A stretch of 64,000 nucleotides of DNA from Adiantum capillus-veneris (GCA_014529385.2 CM043942.1:63831184-63895183); one strand, 5' to 3'. Numbered from the stretch's first letter, positions 1-12,130 are shown. Numbers and translations are program-made. The notes: generated from the sequence alone by a model not told the origin.

Positions 1-3000
1 AAAAACCAAAAGGGTGGTGATCGCTCAAGGTGGAGCAAGTCACGCACAAAGTCAGTTCTTGAATGTTGGAACTGCGGTAAGAAGGGCCACGTCAAGAAGA
101 ATTGCTGGTCCAAGAAGAAGAAGGAGACCGAGTCTCAAGACAACAAGCCAACATCGGAGGCCAATGTGGTAGGTAAAGTAGAGCAAGATGCTCTAATTCT
201 CTCATTAGACAACGTGTCTAGTTCCTGGATAGTAGATTCTGGGGCTTCATTCCATGCGACACCACACAAGCAACATTTCCAAGATTACACCAAAGGTAAT
301 TTTGGGTATGTATACTTGGGAGATGATGAAGCTTGTGAGATTCTCGGCAAAGGTACAGTTTCTGTCAAAACTGCTAACGGAAATGAATGGAAGCTTAAAG
401 ATGTTAGGCATGTTCCTTCTCTTCGGAAAAATTTGATCTCTACAGGACAATTGGATGATGAAGATCACAACATTGCATTCAGAAACAAATGGTGGAAGAT
501 CTCAAAGGGATCTTTGGTGGTTTCCAAGGGAGAAAATGTCGATACACTTTACTTGTGTACTATCAGCACGCAACCTTCAGCTTGTGCAACAACTACAAAA
601 GTTGACAGTGCGGTGTGGCACTACTGGCTTGGGCATATGAGTGCCAAAGGAATGCAAATCATTCAAACGAAGAAGCTTCTACCAGGTTTGAAAGAAGTAG
701 ACTTAGAGTTCTGTGAAGATTGTGTTTATGGTAAACAAAAGAGGGTAAAATTTCAAAAATCAGGATATGAAAGAAAAAATAAAAAACTTGAGTTGGTTCA
801 TTCTAATGTTTGGGGTCCTGCAAGTACACCATCACTTGGTGGCTCATTGTACTATGTAACATTCATAGACGATGCGACTAGAAAAACATGCGTTTATGTC
901 ATGAAGAATAAGTCCGATGTGTTTTTCATATTTCAAAGGTGGAAAGCCTTTGTGGAGAATGAAACAGGTACGTACCAAGGTTAAATGCCTCAGATCCGAC
1001 AATGGAGGCGAATATTGGAGCCAAGCTTTTGAAAGCTTTTGTGCTAGAAAATTCGGAGGCAAAGGACAACCCCAAGGACACCTAAACAAAATGGGATTTC
1101 AGAAAGGATGAACAGGACAATCATGGAGCGAGCACGAAGCATGCGGCTACATGCAGGCCTACCGCTTGAGCTTTGGGCGGAAGCTGTAAGTACGTCTGTG
1201 TACTTAATCAATCGGTCACCCTCAAAGACATTGGATGGGGGAGTTCGAGAAGAGGCATGGACAAGTAAACCGGTGAATTATGCATTTCTCAAAGTGTTTG
1301 GGTGTGAGGCTTTCATGCACATAGATAGAAGCCTAAGATCAAAGCTAGATGCAAAGTCCAAAAAGTGTTTCTTCATTGGCTATGGAGAAGGTGACTTTGG
1401 GTATCGCCTATGGAATCCTGAAGATGGTAAAATCTTAAGGAGTAGGGATGTAATTTTTAACGAACAAAATATGTACAAAAATTACTTGGAAAGAAAACAA
1501 ACAAAAGAAATAGGTGATGAGTACATGGAGCTTGAGGATGGTGAAGACTCAAGGACTGCAAACGGTGACAATGTGCAACAACGTCAACCAAATGAGGAGC
1601 CTCAACCTATTCCCCGAAGATCTACAAGAGCAAGTAGACCTCCATAAAGGTTTGTTCCTTCCTTCAACCATCTCTTGATCTCAGATTCTGGAGAGCCGGA
1701 ATCATATGAAGAAGCTATGCAACATGAATCCAAAGAAGAATAGACGAAGAGCATGCAAGTGGAGATGGACTCACTACATCGCAACCAAACATGGGAGTTG
1801 GTTGAGTTGCCTAAAGGTAAGCGGGCACTTCAAAACAAATGGGTGTACAAGGTGAAGGAAGAAGAAGGTGGGAAGAAAAGATACAAGTCTAGGCTTGTGA
1901 TAAAAGGTTTTTATCAAAAGAAAGGTATTGACTTCAATGAAATATTTTCTCTTGTTGTAAAAATGAACTCAATTATGCTTGTCTTAAACCTTGTGGCTGC
2001 TCATGATCTAAATCTTGAGAAAATGGATGTAAATACGGCATTCCCTCACGGTGACTTAGAGGAAGAAATCTACATGCTTCAACCAAAGGGGTATGAAGTA
2101 AAAGGTAAGGAGAAAATGGTTTGCAGATTAAAGAAGAGCTTGTATGGTTTAAAGCAAGCATCAAGACAATGGTACTTGAAGTTTGATCTATGGATATTGG
2201 ATCATGGATTCACAATATGAAACTCGGATCACTGCGTCTATACGAAGAATTTGGGAGATGGGAAATTCATCATCCTAATGTTGTATGTTGCTGACATGTT
2301 AATTGCAAGTGCTAACATGCAGGACATCAAAGACCTAAGAGAGGACCTGTCTAAATATTTTTCAATGAAAGATTTAGGTGGTACAAAGAGGATACTTGGT
2401 ATGAAAATATCAAGGGATAGGACGAAGAAGACAATAAAGCTATCTCAAGAAGATTACATCAAGAAGGTACTAAAAAGGTTTGCAATGCAAAATGAAAAAC
2501 CAGTTTCTACACCTTTGGCTGGTCACTTTAAACTAACGAAAGATATGTGTCCAAAGACATAGGAGAAGATAGCATATATGTCTAAAGTTCCATATGCTGC
2601 AGCGGAAGGTTCTCTAATGTAGTATATGGTCTGGACAAGGCCAGACATTGCACATGCAGTGGGAGTTGTGAGTAGGTTCATGGACAGCCCAGGTAAAGAG
2701 CATTGACAAGCTGTGAAGTGGATACTTAGGTATCTAAAAGGGACAACAACAAATGCTTTATATTTTGGAGGAACTGATATTTTTCTAGAAGGGTATGCTG
2801 ATGCAGATATGGCAGGTGACAAAGATACTCGAAGGAGCACTACTGGCTATGTGTTCACGGTTGGAGGCACAGCAATAAGCTGGGCTTCAAAGCTGCAGAA
2901 AGTGGTTTCACTTTCTACCACGGAAGCAGAGTATGTAGCAATGACGGAGGCAAGTAAAGAAATTCTGTGGCTTCACAGATTCTTAGAAGAGCTTGGATTC

Positions 3001-3246
3001 AAACAAGACAATTGTGTCTTGTACAGTGATAGCCAAAGCGCTATCCATCTTGCAAAGAACTCAGCCTTTCATTCAAGGACAAAGCACATTGAGGTGAGAT
3101 ATCACTTCATACACACTCTTTTGGAAGAGGGACAGCTAAAGCTAGGAAAGGTGCATACAAGTGAAAATCCTGTAGACATGTTTACAAAGGTGGTCAACAA
3201 GGAGAAGTTGAGCTTTTGCTCATCTTCAATCGGCATTCAAGGATAA
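1..3246 (+). pseudogene. Copia gag-pol polyprotein remnant
   Basis: All domains read in frame 1. A CCHC zinc knuckle (CWNCGKKGHVKKNCW) lies at 64-108, and the protease motif WIVDSGASFHAT at about 226-261. The GAG-pre-integrase region is at about 610-760 and the integrase core at about 787-1100. Reverse transcriptase is at 1753-2560 and RNase H at 2713-3230, with intact TEAEYVAM and SDSQSAI motifs. The reading shifts to frame 2 near 968 and returns to frame 1 before 1108. In-frame stops occur at about 1645, 1741, 2218, 2560, 2617 and 2704. The usual first catalytic integrase Asp (HSD) reads HSN, and the RT YVDD box reads YVAD. The copy therefore cannot encode active enzymes. Some apparent starts here are GTG or TTG and have no meaning in a plant polyprotein. 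Confidence 0.95.
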
Positions 3247-3305
3247 GAAGCCAGGATGGAAAGCAATCACAGGTTTGGTTGGAGATCAGTCTCCAAGTGG
3301 AAGAT

Positions 3306-4002
3306 TGTTAAGTATGGAGCCTGATTTACCCTTGTAATTTTTTGTGGTAAAAGTGCACATTTGTAAGGCCCCCATTATGAGGAGAAGCCATCGTGCGTGA
3401 AGGAAAATCACTCGCCGGAAACCAAAATTTTCACGGCCAAAAATCAGGGGCAACTTTATGGGCTTCGGGGACGGAAGCCCTCGAGACTTTTTTTTTCTTC
3501 GTCGGAATATTCCTTTTTGCCGGAATATTATGGCCGGATGGCGGCCGGAAAGTGGTCGGAAAACAACCGTTCGGTTGGCCGGTGGCCGGTAGTCAATGGT
3601 TAGTGGCCGGTGGTCGGAAGTCAATGGCCAGTGACCGGTAGCCGAATTCAATGGCCGGTGGCCGAATTCAAAAGCAAACTTGTCTTCTCAAGGGCGGCCA
3701 CACATGGACGGATTGAAGGGTCCGATTTGGACTTATCTACACAAGGGCGGCTACACATGGCTGCCTCTCATGAGAGAGGGCAGCCCTTTTGGCCTATAAA
3801 AGGAGGCCATTTCTACACACATTTCAGAGTTTGTGAAGTTGATGCAACAAGGTGGGTGTGAGGTGGTGAGAGTGAAGCAAGGCGGGAGCTCCAAAAGGGT
3901 ATAATCCTTTTGTAAATTACTTCTTGTTTTGAAGTACTACAGCCATTGAGTGGCTGCTTTCCCGTGGACGTAGCTCACATTGGGTGAACCACGTATATTG
4001 TG

Positions 4003-4057
<55 letters not shown>

Positions 4058-4141
4058 CTATAATCTCGTGTATGTAAATTTGTCTCTCTCCATTAAGTAA
4101 TCTACTCAATTATCTATTTAGCTACGTCTTATTTACTAACA
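3306..4141 (+). repeat. 3' LTR of the copia element
   Basis: The LTR begins TGTTAAG just after the purine-rich tract CCAAGTGGAAGAT and is inferred to end CTAACA at 4141 (TG...CA). It contains a TATA box in a CCTATAAAAGG context at about 3793-3803 and a CT microsatellite at about 4001-4053. The U3 part is GC-rich, with imperfect repeats of GGCCGGTGGCC type at about 3575-3665. The 3' boundary is inferred from the TG...CA rule because no second LTR is in the window. Confidence 0.75.
3793..3803 (+). promoter_or_regulatory. TATA box of the copia LTR
   Basis: The sequence CCTATAAAAGG sits about 490 bp into the LTR. This is the expected place for the core promoter that starts the retrotransposon's genomic RNA. 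It is a sequence match only. Confidence 0.6.
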
Positions 4142-5042
4142 TCCCTCTCTCTCTCTTTCTTTCTCTACCTCTCTTTCTCCCTCTCTATCTCTATCTTTCT
4201 CTATCTCTCTTTCTTTTTCTCCCTCTCTTTCTCTACCTCTTTCCCTCTTTCCCTCTCTTTCTCTACCTCTTTCCCTCTATCTCTCTCTCTTTCTTTCTCT
4301 CCCTCTCTTTCTCTACCTCTATCCCTCTATCTTTCTCTTTCTCTCCCTCTCTCACTCTCTCTTTCTCTTCCTCTCTTTCTCTCTATCTCTATTCCTCTCT
4401 TTCTCATCCTCTCTATCTACTGTCTCTCTTTCCCTATCCCTATTTCCCTCTATCTCTCTCTTTCTTTCTCTACCTCTTTCCCTCTTTCTCTCCCTCTCTC
4501 CCTCTCTTTCTCTATCTCTCTCTTTCTCTATCTCTCTTTCTTTCTCTCCATCTCTATTCCTCTCTTTCTCTCCCTCTCTATCTACTCTTTCTTTCTCTCC
4601 ATATCTATTCCTCTCTTTCTCTACCTCTATCCCTCTATCTCTCTCTTTATATCCCTCTCTCCCTCTCTTTCTCTCTATCTCTATTCCTCTCTTTCTCTCC
4701 CTCTCTTTCCCTATTCCTATTTCCCTCTATCTCCCTCTTTCTCTCCCTCTCTATCTCTATCTTTCTCTATCTCTCTTTCTTTCTCTACCTCTTTCCCGCT
4801 ATCTCTCTCTTTCTATCTCTCCCTCTTTCCCTATCCCTCTATCTCTCTCCCTCTTTCCCTATCACTCTCTCCCTGTATCCCTATCTCTATTTCTCTCCCT
4901 CTTTCCCTATCACTCTCTCCCTCTATCCCTATCCCTATCTCTATCTCTCTCCCTCTTTCTATCTCTCTCTCTTTCTCCCCCTTTCCCTATATCTCTCCCT
5001 CCTTCCCTAACATGGACTCCCTTATCCCTATCCCTATCTCTT

Positions 5043-5117
<75 letters not shown>

Positions 5118-5193
5118 TTATCTATCTCTATCCCTCTTTCTCTCTCACTCTCTTTATCTATTTCTCTCTCTCTATTTTACATTTCTCACTCTC

Positions 5194-5244
<51 letters not shown>

Positions 5245-5374
5245 TTATCTACCTCTATCCCTCTTTCTCTCTCACTCTCTTTATCTATTTCTCTCTCTCT
5301 CTATTTAACATTTACCTCTCTTAATCCAACATTTCTCTCCCTCTCTCTCTCTTTATCTATTTCTCTCCCTCTCT

Positions 5375-5406
<32 letters not shown>

Positions 5407-5440
5407 TCATTTATCTCTTTTTCTCTCTCTATTTCATCTA
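4142..5440. repeat. 1.3-kb polypyrimidine low-complexity tract
   Basis: This stretch is almost pure C and T with scattered A and only a handful of G. It mixes (CT)n, CCCT, TTTC and TATC motifs. Purer (CT)n cores lie at about 5055-5115, 5200-5240 and 5380-5406. Open reading frames here, such as one near 5012-5308, are low-complexity artefacts. It starts where the copia LTR ends. Confidence 0.9.
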
Positions 5441-5453
5441 ACACTATCCAAAT

Positions 5454-5580
5454 AATCATTTCCAAAACGTGCGTGACAAATCAATCATTTTTAAATGTGT
5501 GTAGCAAATCAACCATTTTCAAACGTGCTTAGCAAAAAAAACATCTCAAACAAGCCGTGCGAAACAACCGTTTCCTAATG
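5454..5580. repeat. Five imperfect copies of a ~28-bp tandem repeat
   Basis: Units begin at about 5454, 5483, 5511, 5539 and 5566. They follow the pattern AANCATTTNCAAACGTG followed by a CGTAGCAAATC-like half. They may be subterminal repeats of the CACTA element to the right, since a CACTATCC string precedes them at 5442. That link is not proven. Confidence 0.6.
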
Positions 5581-5618
5581 AACGAGGTATGTTATAATGG
5601 ATTCTCTATTTTTTTATT

Positions 5619-5622
<4 letters not shown>

Positions 5623-5657
<35 letters not shown>
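5623..5657. repeat. (TG)n microsatellite
   Basis: About 17 TG units. The reverse-strand ORFs crossing it encode only low-complexity peptide. Confidence 0.9.
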
Positions 5658-5659
<2 letters not shown>

Positions 5660-6786
5660 TAGAAAACAAGAGAGAAAGAGGGAGGATGTGCTTTTGTGTT
5701 TACCTCTTCTTTGTAGCGCGGTTGAGCTTCGAATAGGTTGAGCGTCCAAAGAAAATGGCGGAATACCCCCCTGCCAAAAGTTGGACGAAACTTGAGAAGC
5801 TTGGAGAAGGAGAGAGGGGGAAGGGAGAGGTGGGGGGGGGGGGGGGGGGGGAGGCTTGTTGAAGGACAGAGAGATGGAGAGTGGGGGAGGGAAGGGGGGG
5901 AAGCTTGGGAGCGATGGCGGAGAACAAGAACGCAGGGTATGCTGCAAAAACGTGGCATACTCTGTCTTCTTTCCTTTTTTAGGCGCTAGTTATTATCGTG
6001 GCTATTACCGTGGCTCTTACCGTGACTATTACTGCGCTGATTATCGCCCATACTACCGCGGCCAGCCATTTCAAACGGATACATGCGAATCCGAGGTTGC
6101 AGGGGGGGTACAACCCCCCCCCCCCCCCCCCCCCCCCCATCCTTAGCTATACATTATTTCATTTTTTAGGCTTTTGAGTTTTTTGATGAAGATTTTTAAT
6201 TTTTTATGGATACTTTATTTTGTAGTACTTTTAAATGTTTATTAGTTGAATTTTTAATAACACTCATTGTCATTTATTCCCTTTGACTTTAACTATATGT
6301 AATTTTTCTAATGTAATTAAGTGTTTTTCTAATTATTTATTTTTTAGGACACATGACTAAATAAACAACCTTTCGCGTGTGTAGAACATCGACTGGGATG
6401 ATCGTGGTCCTCCTGGAGGCCCAGAGCGAGATCGTTGGCTCAAGGAAAAACTACCTTGTCCTTCCGCCAAGTGCAAAAGGGCAATTCCTCGCTTGAGGCG
6501 CATTGCTTTGCAGCACGTGGAGAACGAAGGGCTTTGGCATCCTCAAAAAAGCGCTCGGAGAGAATGACTCACCCATCGCTTCAGGAGGTGCCCCATTGGT
6601 CTATGTTCGGTGATGGTGCACCGGTGCGCAAGGCCGAACGCCAGAGGCAATAGCGACTGGGCAATTTGGGTGCATCGCATGGTGATCCTGCCGTTGGCTC
6701 TACGTCAGTAGCTCCTACAGCGTCTTCATCACGCTTTGAGGTAGAGGATGAGTACATGTTCGACATGTGTGATGAGTTACTAGCTC

Positions 6787-9700
6787 ATGAGCATGACGTG
6801 TGGCGAAGAGGATTGTCAGCCCTGCACTAAACGGGCTGCCGAAATGGAGGATAGATTGATGACGAGTGCCCGAATACCTCTTTACAATGGTGCACGGTAC
6901 TCGGTGCTCCGAACATCGTTGGAAGTACTCAACTTGCAAGAAAAATTTGGTTGGAGTAATGCAAGTGTCGATGCACTACTTCTGTAAGTATGGAATGTGG
7001 CTTTTATATACTCTCTCCCTCTCTCTTTATGGTGTCGTCTTCTAAGAATTATACTAATACGCATGTTTGTTGTAGTTTGATGGGCAAAATGTTGCCAGCT
7101 AATCACCACATGCCTCTAGATTGTCCACGAGCTAGATCATATGTCACTACACTTGGAATGGACTATGAGCGCATCCATGCGTGCGTCAATGATTGCATGC
7201 TATACCGCAATGAGCATGCACATGCTACCTCATGTCCCGTGTGCGGGGAGGCACGATACAAGATAGGTGTGAGCGGGGCACACCTACCCCGCAAGGTATT
7301 AAGACATTTTCCATTAATTCCTTGCATCCAACACATGTTTAAAAGCAGGTCTATCGTGGAGCTTCTCGCGTGGCACGCAAACCATCACTCAAATGATGGA
7401 ATGATGCGTGTCCCTGCTGATTCACTTGCATGGAGTCACATGGAAACTCAATGGCCAGAGTTTAGGTTGGAGCCTCGACACTTGAGTCTTGGGTTAGCAA
7501 GTGATAGCGTCAACCCCTTCGGCACTAAGTCTACTTCATGGAGCACTTGGCCTGTGGTGATCGTCAACTACAATATTCCACCATGGAAGACAACCAAGAA
7601 GGGCAATATATGGAGTCACATCGAAACTCAATGGCCAGAGTTTAGGTTGGAGCCTCGACACTTGAGTCTTGGGTTAGCAAGTGATGGCGTCAACCCCTTC
7701 GGCACTAAGTCTACTTCATAGAGCACTTGGCCTGTGGTGATCGTCAACTACAATATTCCACCATGGAAGACAACCAAGAAGGGCAATATACTTCTTTCCT
7801 TGCTTGTGCCAGGGAAGTACAAGGTGTCAAATATTGACATTTACCTCGAGCCCCTCATCAAGGAGTTGGAGCAGTTATGGAGAGGCATTCCTGTTGTCGA
7901 TGTCTCACTTGCAAAGGGGGGGGAGAGAGGCTCAAGTGAGGGGAATCCTTATGTGGACTATGCGCGACTATCCTGGGCTTGGAGAGATTTCTGGTAACCC
8001 CCTATCCTCTATCTCTCTTTCCCTCATTCCCTCTCTCCCTTTAGCTCCCTTTAGCTCACTTTAGTTCATTCATCTCTCTAACCATATGATATGTATGTAG
8101 GGTTGTCCACATCGGGCCACAATGCATGTCCTACTTGCGGGCCATCGTTGGTGACAAAGAGGCCAGATTCCTTGCGCAAGGTAATGTATCCAAACAACCA
8201 TAGTTTCTTACCCCAAGGGCATATCAAGCACAAGGCTCCAACAAATGGAAGGCTCCTCTAAATCTCACAATGGCAGATTGGGCAACCATTTGGGAGGAAC
8301 ACCACAACAACAATCCAGCTCCGTGTCCTCCACCAAAAGGTATGTCAAGGTATTCCATATTTTTAAGGCTTCCATATTTGAAGGACTTAAAAATACACCT
8401 CTTGGATCCCATGCACATATTCAAGAATGTAGCCCAAACACTATGGGACCACATTATTGGCAAGAAGGACTCTTTGGGTGCGAGGGAGGATTTGAGGCTT
8501 TTAAAACATCTCCCCGTCTCTGCCACTCCACGGCGTGTCCCAAATGGAAATATTGTGCTTCCTAAAACACCATGGATGCTAGCAAAAGAAGAATTAGACA
8601 AGGTGAAGGGTATCATTGCCTCTATTCGCACACCAACAGGATACATGAGGTCGCTAAAGGGAGCTTTCACAAAAGCGAAGAAGGGTGGAAGCGTTCAATT
8701 GTATGGGTTGAAGTCCCACGACTGGCACAAGATGCTTCAGGTAATATTCATACTCCCTATTATATCTATAGTTTGTGTGTATGACTATCACTCACTTTCC
8801 CTTTTCCTGATTTACATTGTAGTTCATTCTGCCGGTGAGTATGTGTATATGTCGGGACAAGAAAGTCAGGGACACTATTTTCAAATTAGGAGAGCTAGTA
8901 AGGTACACCACAAGACTCCACTCGACTACACCTTTTTTATGTACACAATAATTTCAACTAGCACTTAGTGTATCCTTGTGTGATTTCTTGCAGATTTGTG
9001 AGCTCCAAGGAAATCGAAATAGATACTATCCCTGCTGCTCAAACACTTGCAACAGAAACTGTGTGTGCCATTGAAGATGCATTTTCTCGATCGATCCTTC
9101 TTAGTCAAATTCACCTCTTGGTTCACGTGGTGGAGGAGATAGCTATATGTGGAGTAGTGCACGCACGATGGATGTTCTTCTTAGAGAGGTTTTTAAAGAC
9201 TCTCAAAGATTTTGTGCGGCTATGGTCTCAACCAGAGGCATGTATGGCCGAAGGGTGGATTGTTCAAGAGGCATTTGTTTACATATCAAAGTATTTGGCA
9301 CAAGTTGATCCTTCAATGCCTCGCATGTGGTCAGACGAGGAAGATTCAAAGATGACTTCACACTTGACAAGTGGAAAGGGGAAACTACTTAACATGGATA
9401 TGAATCTATCCCGAGTGGTCGATAACTTTTGCATTCTCAATGCAAAGATTATGACCAAGTGGGTGGACTTGTGGACAATGGCAAAGTCCAGGCATTTGTA
9501 AGAGAGGGAAGCATGGTAACAAGCACATGGAAGAAGGAGGGAACCCCCATTGCCTAGACACCTTGCATGTTTCCCAGATCTCATTAGTGCAGAGTGGATT
9601 CATGACAAAATGGCCGAGGCAAAAGCGCACGGAGAAGACATCACCAACAAAGAATGGGAGTATGTACGAGGCTGCGTACCAAAGGTATACTCATATACCT

Positions 9701-10534
9701 AAACCATATTGTCTCCCTATTTCTTGAAATTATCTTTAATATGTATTTGATAAATTAATATATTTTTCTATTTTGTAATGCCTTTCCTTTAACTCTATGT
9801 GGTCAAAGGGTCGTCACTTTCGTACGTGCCACATTGACGAGCGTAGAACCACCATGGATTGTGCTATCATGGGCAACTTTGACACAGACGATGATGAAGC
9901 CAGGTACTGTGGAACTATTGAAAGGATACTAAAGGTTAATTTTAGAACCTTTCATAGCTTCATCTTCGAGTGCAAGTGGTTTGCAAATGTGTCTAGACGA
10001 CATGAGAATGGCCTCTACATTGTGGACTCTAGTGTGCATCACATAGGGAGGTATGACAATTTAGTTTTACCGCGCGCAATTGTGAGCAGGTGAGTGACAT
10101 GTATCTTTTTTATACTTATTTACTTGTTGTAGCGTAAGTTATACCAATGTTACTCACTTTGAGCTTCTATTTTATAGGTCATCTATCCACCAACCAAAAC
10201 TTTGGTTCGTAATTCCCGTAACACCTCGGGGGAGAACCTTTTTTCCACTAATGAAGTGGAGACTATCTTCGACCCTCTTCCACCTCCGACTTTGGATGAG
10301 GTGGAAACAGAGGAGGGGGAGGTTGACGAATCAAGTTCGGCGGCAGCAAGTCTTAGCGAGGATGATTGTCATGATGATGAAGATGATGAGATGGAGGATG
10401 AAGAACTCGAAGATGATGAAGCTGGCAATGCATCCACAAACAACAATTATGTTTCTCTCTTTATTGATTTAAGAGCCATGGGCTTAGAATTGGATGATGC
10501 TTCATGTAGATATCTTTTGGAAGATGATTCATAA
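6787..10534 (+). pseudogene. TNPD-like CACTA transposase (transposase_21, DUF4218, DUF4216), broken
   Basis: TNPD cuts and joins CACTA ends together with TNPA. An N-terminal segment ending SVDALLL joins across an intron (6984-7075) to the conserved block YERIHACVNDCMLYRNE, then VLRHFPLIP, LGLASD and NPFG. Further apparent introns lie at 7994-8100, 8741-8822, 8903-8993, about 9685-9808 and 10091-10178. A DPMHIFKNV motif follows (8420s), then a DUF4218 block with LVHVVEEIAICGVVHARWM (9110-9300) and a DUF4216-like block with FECKWF (9797-10090). An acidic tail ends at 10534. Damage includes a 180-bp tandem duplication bringing a stop at 7719-7721, a frameshift in the G tract at 7914-7923 and another near 8260. 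Confidence 0.85.
7431..7790 (+). repeat. 180-bp tandem duplication inside the transposase
   Basis: Copies at 7431-7610 and 7611-7790 are nearly identical. The length is 60 codons, so the frame is kept. The second copy has TAG where the first has TGG. Confidence 0.95.
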
Positions 10535-11290
10535 ACATTTTGCAGTTATGAAGTTTTTGATCGTGTAATCAATTCACCTCTCTCTCCCTCCTTTCCTCTC
10601 TTTAGATTTGAGAATATGCTTAATTATGTTAATCAATTGACAATGATTATTTTAGTTGTAAACAAGGGTAATCTTAGGCTGGGTTCACACGAGGTTGGAG
10701 GAAGAAAGGCTTTTTGCAGGTCTACCGCCGCCTCATCTAAATGATGTTGGAGGAAGAAGAGCGAAAAACAGAGAGAGGTGGAGAGAGGTCAGCAGCTCTT
10801 CCGATGGGGGAGTGCCGGAAGAAAAATGGCAGGCCCGGAGGAAGGTGATATCTACTGGAGCAAATAGGCTTTTGCCACGCAACTTAGACACCCCTCTGGG
10901 AAGCATTTCCGCCGTAGCGTCTGAACAGGGCCTTATATCCCCCGCCTCCTTCTCCCCCCTCTTTCTCTTTCTCTCTCTCTCTCTCTTTCTTTCTCTTCTT
11001 TTTATATTTAAAAATTATATACAATACTCTTTAATTTTTATTGAGAGGAGGGAAACACCAAAATTTGAACGGGGGGGGGGGGGGGGGAGTTAATCCAGAA
11101 TTTGAAAGTGTAGGCACTAAATTTGGGCAACGGATATAACGACGGTAATGAGCGCGGTAATAATAGCGGTAATACCAGCGGATAAAGTCGCAGTAATACT
11201 TTAAACACAAAAAAAACCCTCCGCCCTTCTCTCTCTTGTTTCTCTCATTGAATTTACACCTTCTCTCTACAAAACGCGGTAAAATAGTGC
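10535..11290. other. CACTA right flank, no recognisable gene
   Basis: An open frame at 10695-11093 has no motif I recognise and runs into CT and poly-G tracts (about 11068-11087). GCGGTAAT-type repeats follow at 11130-11200. No TNPA-like gene is apparent. Confidence 0.5.
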
Positions 11291-11329
11291 GATAAACACT
11301 TGGAGATTTTCATAGTGCCTCACCGTCAT

Positions 11330-12130
11330 TGGTACTAGGGCTGTTATCATTTTATTGCACCCTCGTCATCATTAGTGTTATGACTGTTATCGTCTTCCTG
11401 ATTGGTGCTATGGTTGTTATCATCTTACTGCACCCTTGTCATCTTCGTACTATGGTTATTATCGTCCTCTTGATTGGTGCATGCTATGTTCGTATCGATC
11501 GTTCATTACTTACATGATTATTTCTTTATAGAGTAATTTAATGATGCCATCATACACTTTCATGATGATTAAAAATCGTTCGCATTGATCGTTTTTCATT
11601 GAGATGATTATTATTCATGGGGTTGTTCTAGGATATGATGATGCATTTTTATGACGATTAGAAATTGTTTGTATTGATCATTCGTCACTAAGATAATTAT
11701 TCTTTTATAGAGTTGTTGTATAATCTTATGATATGTTTCATGATTAAAAGTCATTCATATAGATCGCTCATTATTGAGATATTATTATTCCATGGAGTTA
11801 TTTCATGATATCAAGATGCATTTTCATGGCGATTACAGATCGTTCGTATTGGTCATTTATCTTTCAGATAATTTAATTTCTTTCATGGAGTTATTTCATG
11901 ATGTCATGATGCGTTTTTTTTAATAATTGAAAGTCGATCATACTGATCGTTTGTTAGTGAGATGATTATTCATTTATAGAGTTGCTCCATGATGTCATGA
12001 TATATTTTCATGAATGTTTGTTACTGAGATGGTTATTATTTCATGGAGTTGTTCCATGAGACATTATGTGTTTTCATAATGATTATAAGTCTTTCATATG
12101 AACTGTTGATTAGTGAGATGGTTATTACTC
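11330..12130. repeat. Degenerate tandem repeat, period about 90 bp
   Basis: Phrases such as GAGATGATTATT, CATGGAGTTGTTCCATGATG and TTCGTATTGATCGTTCATTA recur roughly every 85-100 bp, near 11530, 11619, 11711, 11797, 11889, 11980 and 12045. The part before 11520 repeats a related phrase (CTGTTATC, GATTGGTGC). It is AT-rich and non-coding. Confidence 0.7.

Larger units (their letters stand above)
1..4141 (+). mobile_element. Ty1/copia LTR retrotransposon, 5'-truncated by the window edge
   Basis: The window opens inside gag at its zinc knuckle. Protease, integrase, reverse transcriptase and RNase H then follow in copia order, with a purine-rich tract and a 3' LTR after them. The 5' LTR and most of gag lie outside the window, so no target-site duplication can be checked. 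The element is decayed, with frameshifts and several in-frame stops. Confidence 0.95.
5700..11290 (+). mobile_element. CACTA (En/Spm) DNA transposon, decayed; ends approximate
   Basis: The body encodes a TNPD-type transposase. Motifs of the type TTACCGT (left, about 5995-6060) and ACGGTAAT/GCGGTAAT (right, about 11130-11200) lie in inverse orientation. This matches the subterminal repeats typical of CACTA elements. Homopolymers G20 (5832-5851) and C25 (6114-6138) lie near the left end. I could not find a matched pair of CACTA termini with a 3-bp duplication, so both ends are uncertain by several hundred bases. Confidence 0.7.

Noticed and set aside
5012-5308. 98-codon plus-strand ORF rich in Leu and Ser
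   Set aside because: It is the translation of a CT microsatellite tract and has no protein character.
5454-5580. CRISPR-like array
   Set aside because: These are short contiguous imperfect tandem repeats with no unique spacers, in a plant nuclear context.
5442-11317. CACTATCC at 5442 and inverted CACTATG at 11317 as exact CACTA ends
   Set aside because: The 3-bp flanks differ (TAA and CCT) and only the first six bases match convincingly. Element ends are given as approximate instead.
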